Below, piece after piece: positions 31,614 through 44,900 of a DNA stretch of 64,000 nt (within the stretch, counting starts at the first letter, position 1; each line of letters begins with the position of its first letter). The DNA comes from Streptomyces sp. Tue6028 (GTDB lineage Bacteria > Actinomycetota > Actinomycetes > Streptomycetales > Streptomycetaceae). Made by a program: the position numbers and the translations under genes. The notes beneath the pieces are model-generated. The model was given only the letters and a program-made list of their open reading frames with translations, did not search any database and was not told where the DNA came from. The stretch spans positions 1 to 64,000 of the forward strand of contig NZ_MLCE01000006.1 of assembly GCF_002300165.1 (NCBI RefSeq). Reading direction: 5' to 3'.

Positions 31614-31617
<4 letters not shown>
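30532..31617 (+). CDS. mscR: S-(hydroxymethyl)mycothiol dehydrogenase
   Basis: A 361-residue zinc-dependent class-III-like alcohol dehydrogenase, annotated as mycothiol-dependent formaldehyde dehydrogenase in actinobacteria. Catalytic zinc ligands are Cys42 (CGVCHTD) and His63 (GHEAAG); the structural zinc cysteines are 93, 96, 99 and 107. The Rossmann motif is [13 protein letters not shown]. It oxidises the formaldehyde-mycothiol adduct with NAD. The GTG at 30532 follows AGAGGAG; an ATG at 30478 would translate the putative operator and was rejected. The downstream demethylation steps all release formaldehyde, which explains its place at the head of the operon. Confidence 0.88.
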
Positions 31618-34731
<3,114 letters not shown>

Positions 34732-34751
34732 CACGCCCTCAGGAGGCCTTC

Positions 34752-35906
34752 GTGTCCCCCACCTACGACGTGATCGTGATCGGTCTCGGCGGCATGGGCA
34801 GCGCCGCCGCCCACCACCTGTCCGCGCGCGGTGCGCGTGTGCTCGGTCTGGAGAAGTTCGGCCCCGTGCACAACCGAGGCTCCAGTCACGGCGGTTCGCG
34901 CATCACCCGGCAGTCCTACTTCGAGGACCCGGCGTACGTGCCGCTGCTGCTGCGCGCGTACGAACTGTACGAGGAGCTGGAGCGGGAGACGGGACGCGAC
35001 ATCGCCAGCCTCTGCGGCGGTGTCATGGTCGGTCCCCCGGACTCCCGGACGGTCTCCGGCTCGCTGCTCTCGGCCCGGCAGTGGGACCTGCCGCACGAGA
35101 TGCTGGACGCCGCCGAGATCCGCCGCCGTTTCCCGACGCTCGCCCCGCACGACGACGAGGTCGCGCTCTACGAGGCGCGCGCCGGCTTGCTACGCCCCGA
35201 GAACACCGTCGCCGCCCACCTCCAGCTCGCCACCCGGCAGGGCGCCGACCTGCACTTCGAAGAGCCGATGACGCGCTGGGAGCCGTACCGCGACGGAGTG
35301 CGCGTCCACACGGCCGAGAACACCTACACCGCCGGCCAGTTGGTGATCTGTCCCGGCGCGTGGGCACCGCAGCTGCTCACCGACCTCGGTGTGCCGTTCC
35401 GGATCGAGCGGCAGGTCATGTACTGGTTCCAACCGCGCGGCGGCACCGAGCCGTTCGTCCCCGACGCCCATCCGATCTACATCTGGGAGGACGCGGCCGG
35501 CGTCCAGGTCTACGGCTTCCCCGCCATCGACGGCCCGGACCTGGGCGCCAAGGTCGCCTTCTTCCGCAAAGGTGTCGAGTGCACCCCGGAGACCATCGAC
35601 CGGACCGTGCACGACGAGGAGGTGCGGGCCATGGCCGGCCGCATGTCCCGCTGCATCCCCGACCTGCCCGGCCGCTTCCTCAAGGCCGCCACCTGCATGT
35701 ACTCCAACACTTCCGACGAGCATTTCGTCATCGCCCGGCATCCCGCGCACCCGGAGTCCGTCACCGTCGCCTGCGGATTCTCCGGACACGGCTTCAAGTT
35801 CGTGCCGGTCGTCGGCGAGATCCTCGCCGACCTCGCGCTGAAGGGCACCACCGAGCACCCCATCGGCCTGTTCGACCCCAGCCGCCTCGCCGCCGCGCCC
35901 GCCTGA
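34752..35906 (+). CDS. solA: Monomeric sarcosine oxidase-type flavoprotein
   Basis: A 384-residue MSOX/N-methyltryptophan oxidase family enzyme. The FAD motif is [12 protein letters not shown], then [18 protein letters not shown]. The covalent flavin cysteine is Cys315 in [12 protein letters not shown], the same residue number as in characterised monomeric sarcosine oxidase, and [12 protein letters not shown] follows. It would convert sarcosine to glycine, formaldehyde and hydrogen peroxide. AGGAGG precedes the GTG start. The substrate could also be another N-methyl amino acid, but the operon points to sarcosine. Confidence 0.9.
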   Translation: MSPTYDVIVIGLGGMGSAAAHHLSARGARVLGLEKFGPVHNRGSSHGGSRITRQSYFEDPAYVPLLLRAYELYEELERETGRDIASLCGGVMVGPPDSRTVSGSLLSARQWDLPHEMLDAAEIRRRFPTLAPHDDEVALYEARAGLLRPENTVAAHLQLATRQGADLHFEEPMTRWEPYRDGVRVHTAENTYTAGQLVICPGAWAPQLLTDLGVPFRIERQVMYWFQPRGGTEPFVPDAHPIYIWEDAAGVQVYGFPAIDGPDLGAKVAFFRKGVECTPETIDRTVHDEEVRAMAGRMSRCIPDLPGRFLKAATCMYSNTSDEHFVIARHPAHPESVTVACGFSGHGFKFVPVVGEILADLALKGTTEHPIGLFDPSRLAAAPA

Positions 35907-35917
35907 GGAGTCCGCAC

Positions 35918-37063
35918 GTGACGACGATCCCCGTGTCCCCGTCCCCCCTCTCGCCCAGCCTGATCGCCACCCTCCCGGGGCGCTACTACACCGATCCGGA
36001 GATCTTCCGGCAGGAGCAGGAGCGACTCTTCGAGTCGATGTGGTTCTGCGCCGTCCGCTCCGCCGACCTGGCGAAGCCCGGCGCGTTCCGCACCGTGCAG
36101 GTCGGCCGCGAGAGCGTCCTCGTCACCCGTTCCCGCACGGGTGAGCTGCGCGCCTTCCTGAACATCTGCCGCCATCGCGGGGCCCGGTTGTGCACCGAGG
36201 AATCAGGGGAGGTCCGCCGGAGTCTCCAATGCCCGTACCACGCCTGGACGTACGACCTCGACGGCAGGCTCGTCGCCGCGCCGAACCTGACGAAGATGCC
36301 GGACGTCGACCGCGCCGAGTACGGCCTGGTCACGGTCGCCCTCCGCGAGTGGCTGGGGTACGCCTGGGTGTGCCTGGCCGACGAACCGCCCTCCTTCGAG
36401 GAGACCGTGACGGGCGCGGCCGTCGAACGGCTCGGCGACGCGGCGGCCATCGAGCACTACGGCACCGAGAACCTGGCGCTCGGCCGCCGCATCACGTACG
36501 ACGTGAAGGCGAACTGGAAGCTGATCGTCGAGAACTTCATGGAGTGCTACCACTGCGCGACGATCCACCCCGAACTCACCGACGTGCTGCCGGAGTTCGC
36601 CGACGGATACGCGGCCCAGTACTACGTGGGCCATGGCGCCGAGTTCGGCGAGGGGATCAAGGGGTTCACGGTCGACGGCGGCGAGGGCTTCGCCCGGCTC
36701 CCCGAGGTCTCCGACGACCAGGACCGCCGTTACTACGCGATCACCGTGAAGCCGACGGTCTTCATCAACCTCGTCCCGGACCACGTCATCCTGCACCGCA
36801 TGTTCCCGCTCGCCGAGGACCGCACGGTCGTCGAGTGCGACTGGCTGTACGCGCCGGAGGTCGTCGCGTCCGGCGCGGACATGTCCAGGTCGGTGGAGCT
36901 CTTCCACCGCGTGAACGAGCAGGACTTCGCGGCCTGCGAGCGGACCCAGCCTGCGATGGCGTCGCGGGCGTACCGCAGGGGCGGCGTGCTGGTCCCCACC
37001 GAGCACCACATCGGCATCTTCCACGAGTGGCTGACGACGCAGCTGGGAGGCCCGCATGCCTGA
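35918..37063 (+). CDS. Rieske oxygenase, glycine-betaine demethylase type
   Basis: A 381-residue Rieske non-heme iron oxygenase alpha subunit of the GbcA/carnitine/stachydrine demethylase branch. Rieske ligands are Cys84/His86 (CRHRGARLC) and Cys105/His108 (CPYHAWTY). The mononuclear iron histidines are His212 and His217 in ENFMECYHCATIHPEL, with Glu209 at the bridging position, as usual for this branch instead of Asp. It should demethylate glycine betaine to dimethylglycine plus formaldehyde. There is no GbcB-type reductase beside it; the Rieske ferredoxin and reductase at 27476-29039 probably supply electrons. GAGGAG precedes the GTG. Proline betaine is an alternative substrate. Confidence 0.88.
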   Translation: MTTIPVSPSPLSPSLIATLPGRYYTDPEIFRQEQERLFESMWFCAVRSADLAKPGAFRTVQVGRESVLVTRSRTGELRAFLNICRHRGARLCTEESGEVRRSLQCPYHAWTYDLDGRLVAAPNLTKMPDVDRAEYGLVTVALREWLGYAWVCLADEPPSFEETVTGAAVERLGDAAAIEHYGTENLALGRRITYDVKANWKLIVENFMECYHCATIHPELTDVLPEFADGYAAQYYVGHGAEFGEGIKGFTVDGGEGFARLPEVSDDQDRRYYAITVKPTVFINLVPDHVILHRMFPLAEDRTVVECDWLYAPEVVASGADMSRSVELFHRVNEQDFAACERTQPAMASRAYRRGGVLVPTEHHIGIFHEWLTTQLGGPHA

Positions 37064-38516
37064 CCTGTTCATCGACGGTTCCTGGCGGGGCGCGCTGGAC
37101 GGGCGCACCCGGGAGATCCGCTGTCCCGCCGACGGCTCCCCGGTCGGCGTCGTCGACGAGGCGGGCGGCAAGGACACGGCCGACGCGATCGCCGCCGCGC
37201 GCCGCGCCTTCGACGATGGACCGTGGCCCGCGACCGCGCCCGCGGACCGAGGCGATCTGCTGCTGCGTGTCGCCGGCCTGCTCGTGCGCGACAAGGACGC
37301 GCTCGCCCGCGCCGAGTCCCTCGACACCGGCAAGCGGCTCGTCGAGAGCGAGTACGACATCGACGACGTCGCGAACTGCTTCCGCTACTTCGGCCGGCTG
37401 GCCGCCGCCGAGGCCGGCCGGGTCGTCGACACGGGCTCGGCGGCCGTCGACAGCCGTGTCGTGTACGAGCCGGTCGGGGTCTGCGCGCTGATCACACCGT
37501 GGAACTACCCACTGCTGCAGACCGCGTGGAAGGTCGCGCCTGCCCTCGCGGCGGGCAACACCTTCGTCCTCAAGCCGAGCGAGCTCACCCCGCACACGGC
37601 GATCCGTCTGATGCGCCTCCTCGACGAGGCGGGGCTCCCGCCGGGCGTCGCCAACCTGGTGCTGGGCGCGGGTCCGGAGGCGGGCGCCCCCCTCGCCGAC
37701 CATCCGGACGTGGACCTCGTCTCGTTCACCGGCGGCCTCGGGACCGGCCGTCGGCTGATGGCCGCGGCGGCCGGGACGGTCAAGAAGGTCGCCCTGGAAC
37801 TCGGCGGCAAGAACCCCAACATCGTCTTCGCGGACGCCGACTTCGAGACGGCGGTCGACATGGCGCTGACGGCCGTCTTCCTGCACTCCGGGCAGGTCTG
37901 CTCGGCGGGCGCGCGGCTCCTGGTCGAGGACGCGCTGCACGACCGGTTCGTCGACGAGGTGGTGCGGCGTGCCGGGCGGATCCGGCTCGGCGGGCCGTTC
38001 GACGAGCGCGCGCAGACCGGTCCGCTGATCTCGGAGGCGCACCGCTCCAAGGTCGAGGCGTACGTCGCCCGGGGCCTCGCGGAAGGTGCGGTGCTGCGCT
38101 GCGGCGGGGCCCGTCCCGAAGGGCTCGACGAGGGGTTCTACTACCTGCCGACGGTGCTGGACGAGTGCACCGGCGGCATGTCGGTGGTCCAGGACGAGTC
38201 GTTCGGGCCCGTGCTCACCGTGGAGCGCTTCGGCGGCGAGGCCGAGGCGGTGCGGCTCGCGAACGACACGGTCTACGGTCTCGCGGGCGCGGTCTTCACC
38301 ACCGACGAGGCCAAGGCCCGGCGGGTCGCGGCCCGGCTGCGCCTCGGCACGGTGTGGATCAACGACTATCACCCGTACGTCCCGCAGGCCGAGTGGGGCG
38401 GTTTCAAGCAGTCCGGCTCCGGGCGCGAGCTCGGGCCGTCCGGCCTCGCCGAGTACCGCGAGGCCAAGCACATCTGGCGGAACACCGACCCGTCCCCGCA
38501 GGGGTGGTTCGCCTGA
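37056..38516 (+). CDS. betB: Betaine-aldehyde dehydrogenase
   Basis: A 486-residue aldehyde dehydrogenase with catalytic Cys282 (SGQVCSAGAR) and Glu248 (ALELGGKNP), and the NAD-site TPWNYPLLQTAWKVAPALAAGN. Its place between the betaine demethylase and choline oxidase genes points to betaine aldehyde as substrate. Its start overlaps the Rieske gene by 8 bp, so the two are translationally coupled. Choline oxidase can itself perform the aldehyde step, so this may be a detoxifying or rate-boosting second route. Confidence 0.9.
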   Translation: MPDLFIDGSWRGALDGRTREIRCPADGSPVGVVDEAGGKDTADAIAAARRAFDDGPWPATAPADRGDLLLRVAGLLVRDKDALARAESLDTGKRLVESEYDIDDVANCFRYFGRLAAAEAGRVVDTGSAAVDSRVVYEPVGVCALITPWNYPLLQTAWKVAPALAAGNTFVLKPSELTPHTAIRLMRLLDEAGLPPGVANLVLGAGPEAGAPLADHPDVDLVSFTGGLGTGRRLMAAAAGTVKKVALELGGKNPNIVFADADFETAVDMALTAVFLHSGQVCSAGARLLVEDALHDRFVDEVVRRAGRIRLGGPFDERAQTGPLISEAHRSKVEAYVARGLAEGAVLRCGGARPEGLDEGFYYLPTVLDECTGGMSVVQDESFGPVLTVERFGGEAEAVRLANDTVYGLAGAVFTTDEAKARRVAARLRLGTVWINDYHPYVPQAEWGGFKQSGSGRELGPSGLAEYREAKHIWRNTDPSPQGWFA

Positions 38517-38600
38517 CGTCGCCCTGACGCCACAATGCGCACCACACACGCACGACACCGTGTACGACCATGCGCACCACCCCGCACGGCACACGGCGCA

Positions 38601-38660
38601 CCGCACCGCGCACCATCCCGCACACCGCACCGCGCACCATCCCGCACACCGCACCGCGCG
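38601..38660. repeat. 24-bp tandem repeat upstream of the permease
   Basis: Two identical 24-bp units (38601-38624, 38625-38648) and half of a third, C/A-rich with GCACCGCGCACCATCCCGC. The surrounding 219 bp between betB and the permease gene is made of related CGCAC-rich runs. It interrupts an otherwise tightly packed operon. Confidence 0.85.
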
Positions 38661-38735
38661 CAGTCCCCGCACCGGTCCCGGCATCCGCAGGAGCCGCTCC
38701 CTCATCCCTCCCCCAGGCCCACCTGGAGTCCGCTC

Positions 38736-40301
38736 ATGACGACAACCGAGCAACCGACAGACCCACAGGGTCACGACGACGCCGAACTCGCCGAGTTCGG
38801 CTACAAGCCCGAACTCAAACGCACCCTGGGCAACTTCCACACGTTCGCCGCCGGCATCAGCTACATCTCCATCCTCACCGGCACCTTCCAGCTCTTCTAC
38901 TTCGGCTACGGCAGCGGCGGCGCCGCCTACTGGTGGTCCTGGCCGATGGTCTTCTTCGGCCAGTTCATGGTCGCGCTCTGTTTCGCGGAACTCGCGGCCC
39001 GCTATCCGGTCGCGGGCTCGGTCTACAACTGGTCGAAGAAGATAGGCAATCCGCACCTCGGCTGGCTCGCCGGCTGGATGATGCTGATCGCCTCCATCGT
39101 GTCGATCTCGGCCGTGGCGCTCGCCTATCAGCTCACGCTGCCCCAGATCTCCGACGTCTTCCAGTTCGTCGGCGACGGCACCGGCACGTACGACGTCGCC
39201 ACCAACGCGGTGGTCCTGGCGACCGTGCTCATCCTGTTCACGACCCTGGTGAACGCCTTCGGTGTGAAGCTGATGGCCACCATCAACAGCGCCGGCGTCT
39301 TCATCGAGCTGATCGCCACCGTCGTCCTCATCGTGCTGTTCGCCGTCCACATCACGCGAGGCCCGCAGGTCGTCACGGAGACCGCCGGTACGGGAGCCGG
39401 TCATTCCACGGGCTACCTGGGCGCGTTCCTCGTGGCCTCGCTGGCGTCCGCGTACGTGATGTACGGCTTCGACACGGCCGCCTCGCTCGGCGAGGAGTCC
39501 CTCGACCCGTCCCGCAACGCCCCGCGCGCCATCATCCGCGCCATCGTCGCCTCGTTCATCCTCGGCGGACTCGTGCTGCTGCTGGCGCTGATGAGCGTCT
39601 CCAGCCTCAAGGGCGACAAGCTGTCCACGGACGGCCTCCAGTACATCGTGCTCGACGTGCTCGGTCCGACGGCGGGCAAGGCGATGCTGTGGTGCGTGCT
39701 CATCGCCGTCACCGTCTGCGCGCTCGCCGTGCACACCGCGGCCATCCGGCTGGCCTTCGCGATGGCCCGGGACAACAATCTGCCCGCGTCCGCCCTGATG
39801 GCGCGGGTCAGTCCGCGGTTCAAGACCCCGGTGCTGCCCGCGGTGATCATCGGTGTCCTGGCGGTGGCGATCCTCGTCGTCAACATCCGCCAGCCGCAGA
39901 TCTTCACCGTCGTCACCAGCATCGGCATCATCATGATCTACCTCGCCTATCTCGGCGTCACCGCGCCGATGCTGGTGGCCAGGCTGCGCGGCACCTGGCA
40001 GCCGGCGGGCGAGGGCCGGTTCAGCCTGGGCCGCTGGGGCCTGCTCGTCAACATCGTCGCCGTGGTGTGGGGCGCGGCCATGACGCTCAACCTGATCTGG
40101 CCCCGCGCCTCCGTGTACAACGCCGCCGCGCCCTTCCACTGGTACCTGCGCTGGGGCGCGGTGCTGTTCGTCGCCGTCATCGCGGGCGGCGGCTTCGCCT
40201 ACTACTGGTTCGTCCAGCGGCACCGGACCGGTGTGCTCGCCGAGCACCGGTTGGAGTCACCGGCCGCCACGTCTCCCCTCGCCGCCCCCACGGCCGACTG
40301 A
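38736..40301 (+). CDS. APC-family permease
   Basis: A 521-residue amino acid-polyamine-organocation transporter with about 12 hydrophobic helices. The family motif region LGNFHTFAAGISYISILTGTFQLF is at the N-terminus, and YPVAGSVYNWSKKIG and GFDTAASLGEES follow. Its place between betB and the choline oxidase gene makes choline, betaine or a related quaternary amine a likely substrate, although the usual choline transporters are BCCT or ABC types. The ATG has a GGAG site. Choline oxidase follows after 16 bp. Confidence 0.85.
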   Translation: MTTTEQPTDPQGHDDAELAEFGYKPELKRTLGNFHTFAAGISYISILTGTFQLFYFGYGSGGAAYWWSWPMVFFGQFMVALCFAELAARYPVAGSVYNWSKKIGNPHLGWLAGWMMLIASIVSISAVALAYQLTLPQISDVFQFVGDGTGTYDVATNAVVLATVLILFTTLVNAFGVKLMATINSAGVFIELIATVVLIVLFAVHITRGPQVVTETAGTGAGHSTGYLGAFLVASLASAYVMYGFDTAASLGEESLDPSRNAPRAIIRAIVASFILGGLVLLLALMSVSSLKGDKLSTDGLQYIVLDVLGPTAGKAMLWCVLIAVTVCALAVHTAAIRLAFAMARDNNLPASALMARVSPRFKTPVLPAVIIGVLAVAILVVNIRQPQIFTVVTSIGIIMIYLAYLGVTAPMLVARLRGTWQPAGEGRFSLGRWGLLVNIVAVVWGAAMTLNLIWPRASVYNAAAPFHWYLRWGAVLFVAVIAGGGFAYYWFVQRHRTGVLAEHRLESPAATSPLAAPTAD

Positions 40302-40317
40302 AGGAGGTCACCCGCTC

Positions 40318-41868
40318 ATGAGCATCGACGAGTTCGACTATGTGGTGGTCGGCGGCGGCACCGCCGGGAACGTGGTGGCCGCCCGGCTCTCCGCGGACCC
40401 GTCCGTCACCGTGTGCGTCCTGGAGGCCGGTCCCAGCGACGTCGGCGACGACAGCGTCCTCAAACTGGAGCGCTGGATGGGCCTGTTGGAGTCCGGCTAC
40501 GACTGGGACTACCCCGTCGAGCCGCAGACGAGCGGCAACAGCTTCATGCGGCACGCCCGCGCGAAGGTGCTCGGCGGCTGTTCCTCCCACAATTCGTGCA
40601 TCGCCTTCTGGGCCCCCGCGGAGGATCTCGACGACTGGGCGGCCGCCGGGTGTACGGGCTGGAGCGCGGCCGAACTCTTCCCGCTCTACCGGCGGCTGGA
40701 GTCGAACGACGCGCCGGGAGACCACCACGGCCGCAACGGCCCGGTCAAGCTGCGCACGCTCAAGGGCGAAGACCCCTGTGGTGCGGCGCTGTTGGAGGCG
40801 TGCGCGCAGGCGGGCATCCCGACCGCCGCGTTCAACACCGGAACGACCGTGATCCGCGGCGCCAACTGGTTCCAGATCAACTCCGACGAGAACAACATCA
40901 GGCAGTCCTCGTCGGTCGCCTACCTCCACCCGGTCATGGGCAAGCGCCCGAACCTGGAGGTGCGCACCGGGGTGCGGGCCAAGAAGCTCGTGCTCGACGG
41001 CCGCCGCTGCGTGGGCGCGGAGTACCTCGACCCGGACCTGGTCCACACCCGGACGGTGCGCGCCCGCCGCGAGGTGATCGTGTCCTGCGGATCCATCGAC
41101 ACCCCCAAGCTGCTGATGCTGTCCGGCATCGGGCCGGCCGGGCATCTGCGCGAGGTGGGCGTGGAGGTGGTCGTGGACGCGGCCGGAGTGGGCGAGAACC
41201 TCCAGGACCACCCGGAGGGCGTCATCATGTGGGAGGCCCGGCAGCCGATGACCACCACGTCCAGCCAGTGGTGGGAGGCGGGCATCTTCTACGACACCGA
41301 ACCGGGCCTGGACCGTCCGGACTTGATGTTCCACTACGGCTCGGTGCCGTTCGACATGAACACGGCCCGGCACGGCTTCCCCACGTCGGAGAACGCCTTC
41401 TGTCTGACGCCGAACGTCACGCGCGCGAAGTCACGCGGCACCGTGCGGCTGCGCACCCGTGACTACCGGGACAAACCGATGGTCGATCCGCGCTACTTCA
41501 CGCACGAGCACGACGTGCGGGTGATGACGTACGGCCTGAGGCTGGCCCGCCGGATCGCCGGGCAGCCGGCGCTGAGCGGCTGGACGGGCGCGGAGCTGGC
41601 GCCCGGTCCCGACGTGCGCACGGACGACGAACTGCTCGACTACATCCACAAGACCCACAACACCGTCTACCACCCGTCGTGCACGGTGAAGATGGGTGCG
41701 GACGACGACGCGTCGGCGCCGCTCGACGCGCGTCTGCGGGTCAAGGGGATCGCGGGTCTGCGGGTGGCGGACGGCTCGGTGATGCCGGACCTCATCTCCG
41801 TCAATCCGTGCATCACGACGATGATGATCGGCGAGAAGTGCGCCGACCTGCTGAAGGAAGACGCCTGA
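40318..41868 (+). CDS. codA: Choline oxidase (GMC family)
   Basis: A 516-residue GMC oxidoreductase that closely follows the Arthrobacter choline oxidase pattern, as I recall it, rather than BetA. GCSSHNSCIAFWAP holds His91, matching the covalent-FAD His99, and Ser93, matching Ser101. Glu306, His339 (HYGSVPFDMN), His452 (NTVYHP) and Asn496 (NPCIT) match the substrate and catalytic residues Glu312, His351, His466 and Asn510. It should oxidise choline to betaine aldehyde and on to glycine betaine with oxygen, giving hydrogen peroxide. The start has an AAGGAGGTCA site, fully complementary to the 16S 3' end. A 21-bp hairpin follows. Confidence 0.9.
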   Translation: MSIDEFDYVVVGGGTAGNVVAARLSADPSVTVCVLEAGPSDVGDDSVLKLERWMGLLESGYDWDYPVEPQTSGNSFMRHARAKVLGGCSSHNSCIAFWAPAEDLDDWAAAGCTGWSAAELFPLYRRLESNDAPGDHHGRNGPVKLRTLKGEDPCGAALLEACAQAGIPTAAFNTGTTVIRGANWFQINSDENNIRQSSSVAYLHPVMGKRPNLEVRTGVRAKKLVLDGRRCVGAEYLDPDLVHTRTVRARREVIVSCGSIDTPKLLMLSGIGPAGHLREVGVEVVVDAAGVGENLQDHPEGVIMWEARQPMTTTSSQWWEAGIFYDTEPGLDRPDLMFHYGSVPFDMNTARHGFPTSENAFCLTPNVTRAKSRGTVRLRTRDYRDKPMVDPRYFTHEHDVRVMTYGLRLARRIAGQPALSGWTGAELAPGPDVRTDDELLDYIHKTHNTVYHPSCTVKMGADDDASAPLDARLRVKGIAGLRVADGSVMPDLISVNPCITTMMIGEKCADLLKEDA

Positions 41869-41911
41869 CGGCACCTCCGTGAGCGGGGCGTCCGCGAGGC
41901 CTCCCGTCGTC

Positions 41912-41958
41912 GGCACCGGGGAGCCGCGCGCCGGCCTGGCGCGCGGCTCCCCGGTGCC
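41912..41958. terminator. 21-bp perfect-stem bidirectional terminator
   Basis: A perfect 21-bp stem (41912-41932 against 41938-41958) with a 5-base loop lies between the convergent codA and SMC-like genes, ending two bases before the latter's stop codon. It is the longest perfect hairpin I found in the window. Confidence 0.9.
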
Positions 41959-41960
41959 CC

Positions 41961-44900
41961 TCAGGGCTGCGGAGTGCTCGGCGCGGGACGCTTGTACATC
42001 CGCGTCGCCGTGATCTCGCTGTGCACGGCCTCCCCCGCCTGTGCCTGCTGCGGCAGTCCCGGCCGCAGGTGCTCCTCCACGCTGATGTACTTCAGGCCGG
42101 CACGCAGGTCGGCGTCGTTGCGCAGCCGGATCACCAGCGGGAACTCGGCGAGCGCCGTCGTGTCGAACAGGCCCGTGGTGTACAGGAGCTGGACGCCGAG
42201 CGCGTCCGAGACGGCCCGCTGGAGCTCCAGCAGGTACGTCGCGTTGGCGCGGCCGATGGGGTTGTCGAGGAAGAGCGTGCCGGCGTGGCGGTGCTTGTCG
42301 CGGCCACGGTCGTTGCTGCGCAGCGCGGCCATCGTGCAGTACAGGGCGATGGCCGCCGTAAGCAGCTGTCCGCCGGAGAAGACGTCGCCCATCTGCCCGA
42401 CCGGGACACGCTCGGCGCGCAGCACGGCGTCCGGCTTGAGGATCTCGACGGCGATGCCCTTCGGCTGCAGTGCCGCGCTGACTCCGCGCAGCAGCAGCGA
42501 CATGCCGTCGCGGCGCATGTCCGAGTTCTTCCTGACCGCCGCGCGGGTCGCCTCGTCGACGACCTCGCCGAGCCGCTCGGTGAGCGTGGCCTGATCGGGC
42601 TCCTCGAAGCGGATCCGCAGGAACTCCTGTCCGGACCACTCGCCGAGCCCTTCGGGGAGACGGGACAGCCGCTGCGCGGACCGCAGGGTGGCGAGCGACG
42701 ACTCCACGAGCCCGCGCAGTCGGTCCACGATCGAGTCGCGGTTGCGCTCCAGCTGTGCCAGCTCGTCGGTCAGCACCCGCAGCCGGGGCGCGAACGCGTC
42801 CGCCCACTTCTGCGCGTGCTCCGGCAGCGCGGCGGCGGGAAGCTCGCGGATCTGCTGCCGTGCGGGGGTGCGCACCTGCTCGTACCGCGTGGAGTTGGCA
42901 TGCCGTACGAGGACGTCACCGGCTTCGCGGACGGCGGACTCGGCTGCGGACAGGTCGGCGGCGCAGCCACGCAGCGAGCGGCGGGTCTCGGCAGCGGAGT
43001 GACGTGCCTCTTCGAGCGTGCCGGGGTAGGGCTCGGACTCCTCCTGCTCCTCGTCGGCGTGCTCGCGCAGGAGATCCCTGAGCAGGGCGGACGTCTCGTC
43101 GAAGCCGCCGGCCGCGTCCTCGGCGGCGCGGTGGGCGGCGAGCAGTTCGGCATGGGCCTCGCGGGCCTGCTCCAACGCCTCGACACGGGAGGTCAGTTCG
43201 CCCATGGCTGTGCGCAGCAGGCTCTGCGCGTGCTCGGCGTCGCGGGGCAGCAGTTCCTCGGGCAGCCGGGTGTGGGCCTCGCCGTCCTCGGGCGCGTGCC
43301 GCTCGGCCTCGCCGCGCAGTCGTCCGAGCTGCTCGCTCGCGGTCGACATGCGGGTCTCCAGGAGCTGCACGAGCTCCTCGGCACGGGCGGCGGCGGCCTG
43401 CCGGGAGGGACCGTCGGAGCCGTCGGGCGATTCGAGGAGCTGGGCCGCGCGCGTGCGTACCTTGTTGCTGAGCCGGTCCAGTTCGGCGAGCGCGGCGCTC
43501 TCGTCGCTCTCGGCGCGGGCCTGCTCGGCGCGCAGGTCGGCGCCGACGCCGACCTTCTCGTACAGCTGGGACGCGGCGCGGTAGGCCTCGCGCAGCGCGG
43601 GCAGCGGGGACTGCGACGCTGCCGTCCCGTCCTCCGGTACGTCATCGGGGGCGCCGGCGATCTCCGCGCGCTCGGCGCGCAGCGCGCGGGCCGTGCGCCG
43701 GGCGTCGTCGGCGGCGCGCTGGGCGGCACGGCGATCCTCGTCGGCGGCGCGGGCGCGCTCCAGGCAGACCTGGGCGCGAGCTTCCGACTCCGCGGCCTCG
43801 TCGGCGAGTTCACGGACCTTGACCTGCCAGCCGGCGCGCTCACGCAACCGGAACGCGAGCCCGGCGAGCGCGTCGGCGGCGCGCCGGGCACGCTGCGCGG
43901 CCTCCTGGCGTTCGTCGCGCACGTGGGCCGCTTCGGCCGCGGCCTCGTCGGCCTCCGCCCGGACGGTGCGGGCCTCGGCCAGCTCCGCCTCGGCCTCGTC
44001 GGCGAACGCACGGGCTTCCCCCGCGGCCGTCGCGAGCTCGGCGAGCCGCCCGGCCGGGCATCCGGTGCGCCACGACGCGAGGCGTGCCGCCAGCTCGCGG
44101 TCCTTGGCGAGCCGCCCGGCCAGGACGCGGATCTCCTCGTCCCGCTGGGTGGCGCGGCTGCGCAGCGTCTGCCGCTCCTCGTCGGCGGCGTGCTCGTCGT
44201 GCATGGCCGGGTTCGGCGGTACGAGGAAGACTCCGCCGTCTCCCGCGTCGGGGGCCGGGGTGGGGGCGAGCAACGCGGCGGCGGTGCCGACGGCCACGGC
44301 CGAACGGGGCAGCAGCGCGGCGTCGCCGAGCACCTCTCGGGCCCGTGCGTGCGTGTCCGGGTCGGTGATGATCACACCGTCGACCAGCTCCGGGCGGGCG
44401 GCGAGCACGCGCGCGTGGTCGGCGGGGTCGACGGCCTGGGCGAGATAGCGCCAGCCGGGCAGGGCGGGGATGCCGTGTTCGCCGAGGTACTCCACGGTGG
44501 CGAGCACGTCGGGGCCCGGCGGCAGCAGGCCGCCGTCACCGAGGGCGCCGAGAATGCGCGCGTCGTCCGCGGCGGCGGTCCGCAGCTCGAACAGCTGCCG
44601 CTCGGCGGCGGCGACCCCGTCGTCGAGGAGCTCGCGGAGCTCGTCGGCGTAGTGGTCCAACTCGTGTGGGGCCAGGGGGCTTTCGGCCGTGTCCCAGGTG
44701 TCGTCCGCGCCGCTCCGCCCCGCCGCGGCACCGTCTTCCTTGCCGTGGCCGACACCGCTGCGGGCGTCCCCGGCCGCGCTGTCGCCGGTGCGGGGTACGG
44801 GCACGGTGCCGCGGACCGTGCGGGCGGCGGCCGGCAGACCGAGCAGCTCGGCCAGCCGCTCCTCCTGGGCCATCGTCTCCGCCGTACGGCGCTCCGCCTC

